Source: Lachnospiraceae bacterium (GTDB lineage: Bacteria > Bacillota > Clostridia > Lachnospirales > Lachnospiraceae). Taken from it: 50,076 bases of DNA. The stretch covers positions 1-50,076 of the forward strand of contig JAUNGG010000004.1 of assembly GCA_030524635.1 (NCBI GenBank), given 5' to 3'. Positions 8,323 through 15,880 of the stretch are shown in pieces. The stretch's first letter is position 1; every line of letters begins with the position of its first letter. The notes under the pieces were generated by a model. The model searched no databases. It was given only the letters and a program-made list of their open reading frames with translations, and was not told the DNA's origin. The translations under genes and the position numbers were made by a program.

Positions 8323-9441
8323 TTAACAATCTGCAAACGATGCACGAATGATGGTCTCAACGGATGCTGTATATACCTTTGCATCACTGCAGCCCATACA
8401 GCCTGCAAAGGTATATAAGCCTGTGGTTATCAACGTTTCCTTCGGTCCCATGGCTCCGGCGCCCTGAGGTACCACGCTGTGGTCTCCTGCTGCACTGATC
8501 TGTGCACCGTAATCGATAAACCTGGTAATCAGTCCTTCCTCCAGCGCCTTTAAGTAATCCTTGCTGGTAGCCGGACATACGGTCAGACGGAATCCCAGTT
8601 TTAAAGTTTTTCCCTCCATGCAGGCAGCTGCCTTTCTCATATCCACTATGGTTCCGCCGTTACAGCCACCAATCTGCCCGGCATGGATCATTTCCCCGTC
8701 CAGGACAGAGAGTGCTGCGAACTCTGCCTTCATCTGATCTGCCGCCTCTGTGCATGGCTTCCGCACCATAGAAACTGCCTTCGACAAATCCAACATTTCC
8801 TCTGTTTTACCATCCTCTGCCCAAAAAGCAGTGTATGCTCCGGTGTCACAGGCCATATGACACAGCACCGCCTTTTCATGCTCCGTCAAGCTGCCGCCGA
8901 TAAATTCTACTGCTTTTCCGGAAAGAGCCGGATGCTGCTCTAAAAACCCAAGGGCCGCATCAACGATACCCACTCCCTCTGGAATCTTTCCTGTTACAGC
9001 AATTCCTAATGTTTCCGGAACAATCACATGATACTTTCCGTTTTCCAGCACTCTGGCCAGCTCCGTATTACTGATTCCGATCCCCAGCGCTCCTTTGGCT
9101 CCAAACACAGAACTATGACGGCTTCCAGTCACTACGATCTGTCCCGGCTTGATTTCCTCGTCATACAAATACTGAAGTGCGGTTCCCTTCGCCTGTAGAA
9201 AGCGTGTCCCATAGCGTTTGGCAAACCGCAGGATCTCTCCAAATACCTTCGCATCCTCTGGTGAACCAGAAGGCACATTGTGGTCATACATGACCAATAC
9301 CTTCTCCGGTTCCGCCACCTTGGAAGCAAATTCTGTAACCCCATGGGAGAATCCATTGGTGATCAGCACCAGATCCGGACTGACCGTTACAGCTTCTCCT
9401 GCTGCTGCCCCTAATAACTCCTCAATCATTCGTTTTCTCAT
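8323..9441 (-). CDS. Short divergent aconitase-family protein (LeuC-like, no swivel domain)
   Basis: This 372-residue protein resembles a LeuC catalytic domain but is about 50 residues shorter and much diverged. The usual DSHT substrate motif reads GSRHSS, the first cysteine motif is GGCNGG rather than GSCTNG, and the second is GCMGC. The three cysteines for a [4Fe-4S] cluster therefore survive, while several substrate contacts do not. The start at 9441 is chosen because AGGTGG sits 7 bases upstream; the upstream extension is an atypical lysine-rich stretch. It ends 14 bases before the LeuDC fusion begins, so the two are cotranscribed. It may carry out a separate dehydration, or partner the swivel domain of its neighbour. 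Function unknown. Confidence 0.72.
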   Translation of the reverse strand: MRKRMIEELLGAAAGEAVTVSPDLVLITNGFSHGVTEFASKVAEPEKVLVMYDHNVPSGSPEDAKVFGEILRFAKRYGTRFLQAKGTALQYLYDEEIKPGQIVVTGSRHSSVFGAKGALGIGISNTELARVLENGKYHVIVPETLGIAVTGKIPEGVGIVDAALGFLEQHPALSGKAVEFIGGSLTEHEKAVLCHMACDTGAYTAFWAEDGKTEEMLDLSKAVSMVRKPCTEAADQMKAEFAALSVLDGEMIHAGQIGGCNGGTIVDMRKAAACMEGKTLKLGFRLTVCPATSKDYLKALEEGLITRFIDYGAQISAAGDHSVVPQGAGAMGPKETLITTGLYTFAGCMGCSDAKVYTASVETIIRASFADC

Positions 9442-9581
9442 TGCCTTGCCACCTCGTATTTTCTTTTTGGCTGTCTGCAGCTGCTTTTTCCTTACAGCTG
9501 CTTTTCTTCTCTTCCCTTTGACGCACTTTGCCTGCACCTTATGCATTCCGGCGGCGTCATGTTATAACCGTTTGTATCCGT

Positions 9582-10679
9582 TCAGATATCTTTATGGTTA
9601 CTCGCTATTTTCTCCCGGATGGCCTGTCCCATCTGTTTTGTGGTCAATAGCTCCTTCCCTTCTGTCCAGAAATCCTGAGTCGCCTTTCCCTCATCCAGAA
9701 CCTCCATCACTGCCTGCTTCACTGCATCTGCCTCCTGCTTCCGGTTCAAGGAATATTCCAGCATCATTCCTGCTGCAAGAATCAGCCCGATGGGATCAGC
9801 CCTTCCGGTTCCAACATCCTGCTCCATCACCTGATGAAGCTGATTCGGTGTGTAAAGGCCCTTCCTCTCCCGGTTTAAGGAACCTGCAGGCAACAGCTCT
9901 CCAGCTCCGGTCAGACCTGCAATCTCATCAGAAATAATGTCTCCGAACACATTGGAAGCCAGGATCACATCAAACTGATCTGGTTGAGTAATTAGCTGGA
10001 ATGCGCCATGATCTACCAGCATATGATTCAGCTCTACATCCAGATACTCCTTATGTATTTCCTTCACCACCTGTCTCCACAATGCACTGCTGGAAAGAAG
10101 GATCGCTTTATCCAGGCTAGTTACCTTCCTGCTTCTGCTTCTTGCCAGATCAAAAGCCAGTCTGGCTGAATCCTGTATCTGCTGCTCGTTATAGCTTTCC
10201 GTATCCCAGGCAGCTCTTTGATCTACCATCTGAACTGACCGGCCTTTTGCAGCAAACATTCCTCCGGCAATATCACGTACAACCAGAATATCCATGCCCC
10301 GGCTCTGAATATGTTTCTTCAAGGGACAGCAGTCTTGCAAAGATTCCCATAAAAAACAGGGACGGACATCGCTTACCAGTTCCAATCCGGCACGAAGTTT
10401 TGCCAGAACACTTTCTGGTCTCTGAGGGAATTTCAGGTGGGGATATCTTCCTACTGCCAGCTTTCCCATCAGAATGGAGTCTGCTTCCCGGCATAGGGAA
10501 AGACCTTCTGCTGGGAAAGGCTCCTTTCCACCTTCCAGGGCTCTGGTTCCGGCCAAAACCTCCATACAGCGGAAGTTATGGCCGAACACGTTTCCGACGG
10601 TCTGCAGAAGCTGAATGGTTTCTTCCATGATCTCGGGTCCTATGCCGTCTCCAGGAATTATGGCTATGGTATAGTTCAT
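9582..10679 (-). CDS. Isopropylmalate/isocitrate-dehydrogenase-family beta-decarboxylating dehydrogenase (LeuB-like)
   Basis: The 365-residue protein starts with IIPGDGIGPEIMEE, the family N-terminus. RPESVLAKLRAGLELVSDVRP carries the arginines that grip the substrate carboxylates. VVRDIAGGMF, a catalytic-lysine region, HMLVDHGAFQLI and the metal aspartates in FGDIISDE follow. Members oxidise a 3-hydroxy diacid at the expense of NAD+ and release CO2, giving a 2-oxoacid. Family positions usually occupied by TEN and ANP read ASN and ADP here, so it is not an ordinary LeuB. Relatives also act on D-malate, tartrate and 3-methylmalate. It lies between nifJ and the aconitase genes, a suitable position for the step after isomerisation. 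Confidence 0.85.
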   Translation of the reverse strand: MNYTIAIIPGDGIGPEIMEETIQLLQTVGNVFGHNFRCMEVLAGTRALEGGKEPFPAEGLSLCREADSILMGKLAVGRYPHLKFPQRPESVLAKLRAGLELVSDVRPCFLWESLQDCCPLKKHIQSRGMDILVVRDIAGGMFAAKGRSVQMVDQRAAWDTESYNEQQIQDSARLAFDLARSRSRKVTSLDKAILLSSSALWRQVVKEIHKEYLDVELNHMLVDHGAFQLITQPDQFDVILASNVFGDIISDEIAGLTGAGELLPAGSLNRERKGLYTPNQLHQVMEQDVGTGRADPIGLILAAGMMLEYSLNRKQEADAVKQAVMEVLDEGKATQDFWTEGKELLTTKQMGQAIREKIASNHKDI

Positions 10680-10733
10680 ATTCCATCAACCTGCCCTTTT
10701 ATATTCATTTATGTTCCTTACTTTCACAGACAC

Positions 10734-13700
10734 TTATTTATCTGCTAATTCCTTATACTTTAAGTACTTTGCCTTCGCCTCAGCCTCGGACTTCTCATAC
10801 AGACGCTCAGCTTCCTCTGGGAATGTGCGCTCCAAAGATGAATATCGAACCTCGCCCCGCAGGAATGTCTTGTAATCGCCGGTCGGCTCCTTACTGTCTA
10901 ACTGGAACGGATTCTTGCCCTGGGCAATCAGTTCCGGATTATAACGGTACATCTGCCAATAGCCAGCCTCTACTGCATGTTTGATTTCATCCTGAACCTT
11001 TGCCATGCCGCAGCGCAGGCCATGATTGATACAAGGTGCGTACGCAATAATCAGCGATGGGCCGTTGTAGCTCTCTGCTTCCTTTACCGCCTTCAAAAGC
11101 TGTGCCTGGCTGGCGCCCATGGCAACCTGCGCCACATAGACATCACCATAGCTCATAGCCATCATTCCCAGATCCTTCTTCTTTGTTCGCTTTCCTGCTG
11201 CTGCAAACTGAGCCACCGCGCCGGTCGGAGTCGCCTTGGAAGCCTGACCGCCGGTATTGGAATATACCTCGGTATCAAATACCAGTACATTCACATCTGC
11301 GCCGGATGCCAATACATGATCCAGTCCGCCGTAACCGATATCGTAAGCCCATCCGTCGCCGCCGAAAATCCACACCGACTTCTTTACCAGGTGCTTCTCA
11401 TTTTCCAGTGCAAATGCCACCTGCTCCTTTACGGTCTCACCGCAGTATGCCTGGAGAGCCGCCTTCAGAGCTGCACTCACTGCTTTCGTCTCTTCTTTAT
11501 CCTCGAAATGTGCCACCCAGTTTTTTGCAGCTTCCCTTAAGTTTTCATCATCTGCATTCGCAGCAATCTCTTCTACCCGCATGCACAAGCTGTTTCTTTG
11601 CTGATCCGCTGCCAGATAGATGCCCATGCCAAATTCTGCATTATTTTCAAACAGAGAGCCTGCTACTGCCGGGCCCTGCCCCTTCTTATTCGTCGTGTAT
11701 GGGAAGCTTGGGAAACTGGTTGCCCACACCTGACTGCAGCCGGTAGCCGTTGCGATATACATCCGATCACCGTATAACTGAGTTACCAGCTTTGCATAAG
11801 GAGTTTCACCGCAGCCTGCACATGCGCCGGAGAACTCTAACAGCGGCTGTTCAAACTGGCTGCCCTTTACATTTCCGGTTCCGAAAGGATTCCGAACTTC
11901 AGGAAGCTCTGCGGTATAATCCCAGATGGTTGCTTCCTTTCTTTCCTCCTCCAGTGGAACCATGGTAAGTGCTTTTTCCTTGGCCGGACACACATTGGCA
12001 CAGCTTCCGCAGCCGGAGCAGTCCAGAACCGATACTGCCATATGGAAGTTGTAAAGCTCGCCGCCCTTTCCGATGGTCTTGGCTGTTTTCATGCCAGCTG
12101 GAGCTGCCTGCACCTCTTCGTTCGTCAAAAGCATTGGACGGATCACTGCATGTGGGCAAACATATGCACACTGATTGCACTGGATACACTTTTCCGGATT
12201 CCAGGATGGAACCTTTACTGCAATTCCTCTCTTTTCAAACTTGGAGGTACCCTGAGGCATCGTGCCGTCTGCATGATCCTCATAAAATGCAGATACCGGA
12301 ATGCTGTCACCCTTCATGCTGTTTACCGGCTCTAAGATATTCCGGATAAACTTCGGTTTTCCAGCTTCATCATCTGCTTGTGCTTCCATCTCCAGAGAAG
12401 CCCAGCTTTCCGGAACCGCTACCTTAACCAGTCCTTCTACTCCGGCATCTACCGCCGCATAATTCATATTGACAATAGCTTCCCCCTTCTTGCCGTAGGA
12501 TTTTAAGATTGCCTCCTTCATGTAGCGGGATGCATCCTCTGCCGGAATGATATTGGCAATCTTGAAAAATGCAGACTGAAGCACCGTGTTGGTGCGGTTT
12601 CCCAGGCCAAGCTTTGCTGCAATATCTACCGAATCAATAATGTAGAGATTGATATGCTTCTGTGCAATGGCCTTTCTCATCTCTGCCGGAAGGTGCTGAT
12701 CTAAGTCCTCTGCCTTCCAGTCACAGGCCAGCAGCAGGCTGCCGCCCTCCTTTAAGTCGGTTACCAGATCATACTTTCCGATATATGCCTGATTATGACA
12801 GGCCACAAAATCTGCCTTGTTTACCAGATATGCGCTGCGGATCGGAGAATGACCGAACCGCAGATGGCTCTTGGTCACACCGCCGGATTTCTTTCCGTCA
12901 TACTCAAAATATGCCTGAACATTCATATCCGTATGGTCACCGATGATTTTGATAGTATTTTTATTTGCGCCTACTGTACCATCGGAACCAAGTCCCCAGA
13001 ATTTACAGCTTACCGTTCCCTCTGGAATGATATCCAGCTCCTCGCCATAGGAAATGGAATGATGGGTTACATCATCCACAATTCCGATGGTGTAATGATT
13101 TCTCGGTTCCGGCAGCTCCATATTTTCATACATCGCCACGATCTGAGCTGGGGTGGTATCTTTGCTTGCCAGACCAAACCGACATGCGTATGCCTTAATC
13201 GGGCTGTCTGCATCCTGCAGTACGCTGCAGACCTCTTCAAACAGCGGCTCACCTACTGCTCCAGCTTCCTTATCACGGTCTAATACAGTAATCTTCTTTA
13301 CCGTCTCCGGAAGAGCCTGGAAGAAATGCTTTGCACTAAATGGGCGGAACAGGTGTACCTCCAGATATCCAACCTTTCTGCCCTGAGACTGTAAGTAATC
13401 AATGGTTTCCTGGATCGTTCCGGTGACGCTTCCGATGCCAACCAGGACAATCTCTGCATCCTGAGCTCCGTAATAGTTAAATAAATGATAATCTCTTCCT
13501 GTCAGCTCATTGATCTGCGCCATGCAGTTCTCCACAATCTCCGGCAGCGCCTCATAATATGGATTTGCTGCTTCCCGCTGCTGGAAATAGGTATCTGCAT
13601 TTTGGCCAGTGGTGCGAAGAATCGGATGCTCCGGATTTAATGCGTTGTCTCGGAACTTCTTTAACTCCTCCTGATCCACCAGCTTTGCCAGATCATCATA

Positions 13701-14261
13701 ATCTAAACATTCTACCTTCTGAATTTCATGACTAGTACGGAAGCCGTCAAAGAAATGAAGGAAGGACATATGACCCTTGATCGCTGCCAGATGTGCAACC
13801 GCACCTAAATCCATAGCCTCCTGAACAGTGGAGGATGCCAGCATCGCAAATCCGGTCTGACGGCAGGCCATTACATCAGAATGCTCTGCAAAAATCGAAA
13901 TAGCACTGGTTGCTACGTTGCGGCTTGCCACATGAACAACGCCTGGCTTTAACTGGCCAGCAATTCGGAACATGGTAGGAATCATCAGCATCAGGCCCTG
14001 GGATGCGGTGTAGGAGGTTGCCAGCACACCAGCATCTAGTGCACCATGTACAGCGGAAATTGCGCCAGCCTCAGACTGCATCTCCACTAACTTAACCGGA
14101 GTTCCGAAGATATTCTTTTTGCCATGTGCAGACCAGGCATCTACATGCTCTGCCATAGGAGATGATGGTGTGATCGGATAGATTGCCGCCACCTCTGTAA
14201 ATGCATAGGACGCATATGCCGCAGCTTCATTACCGTCCATTGTTTTCATTACCTTACTCAT
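10734..14261 (-). CDS. nifJ: Pyruvate:ferredoxin (flavodoxin) oxidoreductase, single-chain
   Basis: The 1175-residue homodimer-type PFOR oxidises a 2-oxoacid with CoA to acyl-CoA, CO2 and reduced ferredoxin. All domains are present. YPITPSSPM (near residue 29) belongs to the substrate and TPP site. Two ferredoxin-type clusters lie at CIQCNQCAYVCP (about 690) and CSGCGSCANVCP (about 745). The proximal-cluster cysteines are in CAGCGE and ATGCSQ, with a further cysteine in APCINHG (about 1073). GGDGWAYDIGYGG (about 967) is the TPP/Mg motif. It is the first gene of the minus-strand operon behind a promoter overlapped by three LacI-type operator copies, unlike a housekeeping PFOR. 2-Oxobutyrate is a known alternative substrate of PFORs, which suits the surrounding genes. 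Confidence 0.96.
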   Translation of the reverse strand: MSKVMKTMDGNEAAAYASYAFTEVAAIYPITPSSPMAEHVDAWSAHGKKNIFGTPVKLVEMQSEAGAISAVHGALDAGVLATSYTASQGLMLMIPTMFRIAGQLKPGVVHVASRNVATSAISIFAEHSDVMACRQTGFAMLASSTVQEAMDLGAVAHLAAIKGHMSFLHFFDGFRTSHEIQKVECLDYDDLAKLVDQEELKKFRDNALNPEHPILRTTGQNADTYFQQREAANPYYEALPEIVENCMAQINELTGRDYHLFNYYGAQDAEIVLVGIGSVTGTIQETIDYLQSQGRKVGYLEVHLFRPFSAKHFFQALPETVKKITVLDRDKEAGAVGEPLFEEVCSVLQDADSPIKAYACRFGLASKDTTPAQIVAMYENMELPEPRNHYTIGIVDDVTHHSISYGEELDIIPEGTVSCKFWGLGSDGTVGANKNTIKIIGDHTDMNVQAYFEYDGKKSGGVTKSHLRFGHSPIRSAYLVNKADFVACHNQAYIGKYDLVTDLKEGGSLLLACDWKAEDLDQHLPAEMRKAIAQKHINLYIIDSVDIAAKLGLGNRTNTVLQSAFFKIANIIPAEDASRYMKEAILKSYGKKGEAIVNMNYAAVDAGVEGLVKVAVPESWASLEMEAQADDEAGKPKFIRNILEPVNSMKGDSIPVSAFYEDHADGTMPQGTSKFEKRGIAVKVPSWNPEKCIQCNQCAYVCPHAVIRPMLLTNEEVQAAPAGMKTAKTIGKGGELYNFHMAVSVLDCSGCGSCANVCPAKEKALTMVPLEEERKEATIWDYTAELPEVRNPFGTGNVKGSQFEQPLLEFSGACAGCGETPYAKLVTQLYGDRMYIATATGCSQVWATSFPSFPYTTNKKGQGPAVAGSLFENNAEFGMGIYLAADQQRNSLCMRVEEIAANADDENLREAAKNWVAHFEDKEETKAVSAALKAALQAYCGETVKEQVAFALENEKHLVKKSVWIFGGDGWAYDIGYGGLDHVLASGADVNVLVFDTEVYSNTGGQASKATPTGAVAQFAAAGKRTKKKDLGMMAMSYGDVYVAQVAMGASQAQLLKAVKEAESYNGPSLIIAYAPCINHGLRCGMAKVQDEIKHAVEAGYWQMYRYNPELIAQGKNPFQLDSKEPTGDYKTFLRGEVRYSSLERTFPEEAERLYEKSEAEAKAKYLKYKELADK

Positions 14262-14310
14262 CGAAAAATCCTTCCTTTCTTCTCGCTTTTTTGTTTTGTA
14301 TGTTTTGCTA

Positions 14311-14339
14311 GGTTTATCGTATTAGTTTAACGTTTTAGC
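14311..14339. promoter_or_regulatory. Two overlapping LacI-type operators downstream of the nifJ -10 box
   Basis: The stretch contains GTTTATCGTATTAG and, 13 bases on (centre to centre at the CG), TAGTTTAACGTTTTAGC (14323-14339). The second 17-mer occurs identically at 15828-15844, in front of the divergent gene unit, and the 13-base pairing is the same there. The location just after the expected transcription start fits repression. Confidence 0.8.
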
Positions 14340-14347
14340 TTGCCCTT

Positions 14348-14377
14348 ATTATAGTTTATCGTTTTAGCAGATGTCAA
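14348..14377 (-). promoter_or_regulatory. Promoter of the nifJ operon
   Basis: The minus strand reads TTGACA (14372-14377), an 18-base spacer and TATAAT (14348-14353). A third operator copy, TAGTTTATCGTTTTAGC (14352-14368, one mismatch to the others), occupies the spacer and clips the -10 box, so bound regulator would directly block polymerase. Confidence 0.82.
14352..14368. promoter_or_regulatory. LacI-type operator inside the nifJ promoter
   Basis: TAGTTTATCGTTTTAGC differs at one base from the 17-mer at 14323-14339 and 15828-15844. Its CG centre lies 29 bases from the CG of the downstream site. Confidence 0.78.
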
Positions 14378-14528
14378 CTTGTTTTTGTTTTTTCGTCAAT
14401 TCATCCATTTTCTCGATTTTAATTTATGCACATTTACAACATTTGATTTTTTCTCTTCTTAATAAATGGAATTTTCTAGTCAGCATGATCATTGACGCTT
14501 AGGATCGCCGTGACGTTCCCTCAATTTC

Positions 14529-14557
14529 TTGACAAACGAATCAGAAAACTTTACAAT
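14529..14557 (+). promoter_or_regulatory. Promoter of the lacI-family regulator gene
   Basis: TTGACA (14529-14534), 17-base spacer, TACAAT (14552-14557). The leader to the GTG start is about 80 bases. No clear copy of the operator is present; a partial half-site (AAAACGAATT) at 14609-14618 is too weak to call. Confidence 0.78.
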
Positions 14558-14642
14558 GAATTACAGGAAATGAAGAATTGGATCTATAACAAATCAGAGG
14601 ATTTCACATAAAACGAATTTGAACTAGAAAGGACTTACTGTT

Positions 14643-15653
14643 GTGGTAACTATTAAAGATGTCGCCAATCTGGCGCAGGTTTCTCCCACTACGGTTTCTT
14701 TAATCATAAATGGAAAATCGGAAGAACGCCGCATCTCTCCGGTCACCCGTGAGCGCGTATTACAGGCAATGAATGAACTGGGCTATCAGCCGAACCTGAG
14801 TGCTCGAAGGCTTCGTTCCAATGATGTTCGGAAACCAATCATTGCCTTTTACTGGCCTATAGACTCTCGGACCAATATTCTTGCCTCATTCCTGTCCAGT
14901 TTTCAGGAAATCATTCATAAGCTGAATTTTGATTGTGAGCTCGTGGTACAAACCTACAAAAATAATGAATTTGAAAAATATGCAGACCCTATCATCAAGA
15001 ACAGCTATCATGGTGTTATTATCGGAGCTACCTCCACAGAGGATATCGTTTATCTGGAAAGCCTGACCCCCCAGATGCCGATTGTCCTGCTGAACCGAAG
15101 CTCTGAAAAATATGCTTCTGTATCCGTTGACACCAAAGAGATCGGCCTTCTCGCTGCACGTCTGTTCCGCCAAAAAGGCTACACAGAAGCTGCCGTGCTG
15201 GCCTCCAAACATCCCTATGTGGCAACTGGTCTCCGTACCCAGGCATTCTTAACTGCCTGTTCCCAGTTAGGGATCACCGTAGACGAAGCCTGCATTATTC
15301 GCGAAGAAAATACGATTAAAGGCGGTGTACTGGCAGCAGAAGCTTTCTGCCGCCTTGGCTCTGCACCAAAAGCGGTTTTCTGTGACTCTGATTCTATCGC
15401 ATTAGGGGCCTTATATACCTTTCACCAGCGCCAGATCCGTCTTCCGGAGGATGTTGAACTTCTGGCCATTGGCCTTCTGGAACCAGAAGCAACCCAATAT
15501 TCCATTCCGCCGGTCAGCGTGATTGCCATGCCGAACAAAACCGTAATGGAAAATGCGGTGGAGCTGATCATTCACTACTTATCCACCTCCGGATATGAAC
15601 CCATCCAGAAGCTGCTTCCGCCTGCTGTAACCATCCGAAGCACCTTTTGCTGA
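14643..15653 (+). CDS. LacI-family transcriptional regulator of the hydroxyacid island
   Basis: The 336-residue protein has an N-terminal helix-turn-helix (VTIKDVANLAQVSPTTVSLI) and hinge helix (residues to about 60), then a periplasmic-binding-protein-like effector domain to the C-terminus. The start is GTG with AAAGGA 9 bases upstream. LacI members bind a palindrome with a central CG and release it on binding a small ligand. Such CG-centred sites overlap the promoters on both sides (14311-14368 and 15815-15844), so this protein most likely represses the nifJ operon and the carboxyltransferase-like gene, and probably senses the imported hydroxyacid or an intermediate. The ligand is unknown. 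Confidence 0.92.
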   Translation: MVTIKDVANLAQVSPTTVSLIINGKSEERRISPVTRERVLQAMNELGYQPNLSARRLRSNDVRKPIIAFYWPIDSRTNILASFLSSFQEIIHKLNFDCELVVQTYKNNEFEKYADPIIKNSYHGVIIGATSTEDIVYLESLTPQMPIVLLNRSSEKYASVSVDTKEIGLLAARLFRQKGYTEAAVLASKHPYVATGLRTQAFLTACSQLGITVDEACIIREENTIKGGVLAAEAFCRLGSAPKAVFCDSDSIALGALYTFHQRQIRLPEDVELLAIGLLEPEATQYSIPPVSVIAMPNKTVMENAVELIIHYLSTSGYEPIQKLLPPAVTIRSTFC

Positions 15654-15683
15654 TTGTATGTTCACCATTTGACTTGAAAATTA

Positions 15684-15752
15684 AAATCCAGCCCGATACA
15701 ATGGACTGCTGTTCTCTATTCTCTCAGCAGCCCATTGCATCGGGCTGGATTT
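15684..15752 (+). terminator. Long-stem terminator after the LacI regulator gene
   Basis: A stem of roughly 26 base pairs with two or three mismatches (AATCCAGCCCGAT pairing with ATCGGGCTGGATT at the base) is followed by a T-rich tract. It lies 30 bases past the regulator stop and isolates it from the next promoter. Confidence 0.75.
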
Positions 15753-15785
15753 ATATTATTTTGTCAAGCTATTTTAAATTTTCTC

Positions 15786-15814
15786 TTGACAATCTGCAAA
15801 CTATCATTTATGAT
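15786..15814 (+). promoter_or_regulatory. Promoter of the carboxyltransferase-like/CMD unit
   Basis: TTGACA (15786-15791), 17-base spacer, TATGAT (15809-15814). The operator pair begins directly after the -10 box and covers the expected start of transcription. Confidence 0.82.
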
Positions 15815-15844
15815 TGTTTTAACGATTTAGTTTAACGTTTTAGC
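15815..15844. promoter_or_regulatory. Paired LacI-type operators upstream of the carboxyltransferase-like gene
   Basis: GTTTTAACGATTTAG and the exact 17-mer TAGTTTAACGTTTTAGC (15828-15844) overlap with CG centres 13 bases apart, the same arrangement as at 14311-14339 in front of nifJ. This links the two transcription units to one regulator. Confidence 0.8.
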
Positions 15845-15880
15845 ATACAAATAAACAAAATCGTGAAAGGACGCAACACT

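Noticed and set aside
9442..9546. Lysine/arginine-rich 35-codon N-terminal extension of the short aconitase-like gene
   Set aside because: The internal ATG at 9441 has a good AGGTGG site and matches where the family begins; the extension looks like translated leader.
6515..10679. Leucine biosynthesis operon (leuBCD)
   Set aside because: No leuA is present, and the genes are cotranscribed with PFOR, Ptb and Buk under a LacI operator next to a hydroxyacid transporter.
14607..14625. Operator copy in the leader of the LacI gene suggesting autoregulation
   Set aside because: Only one half matches (AAAACGAA) and the spacing differs from the confirmed copies.
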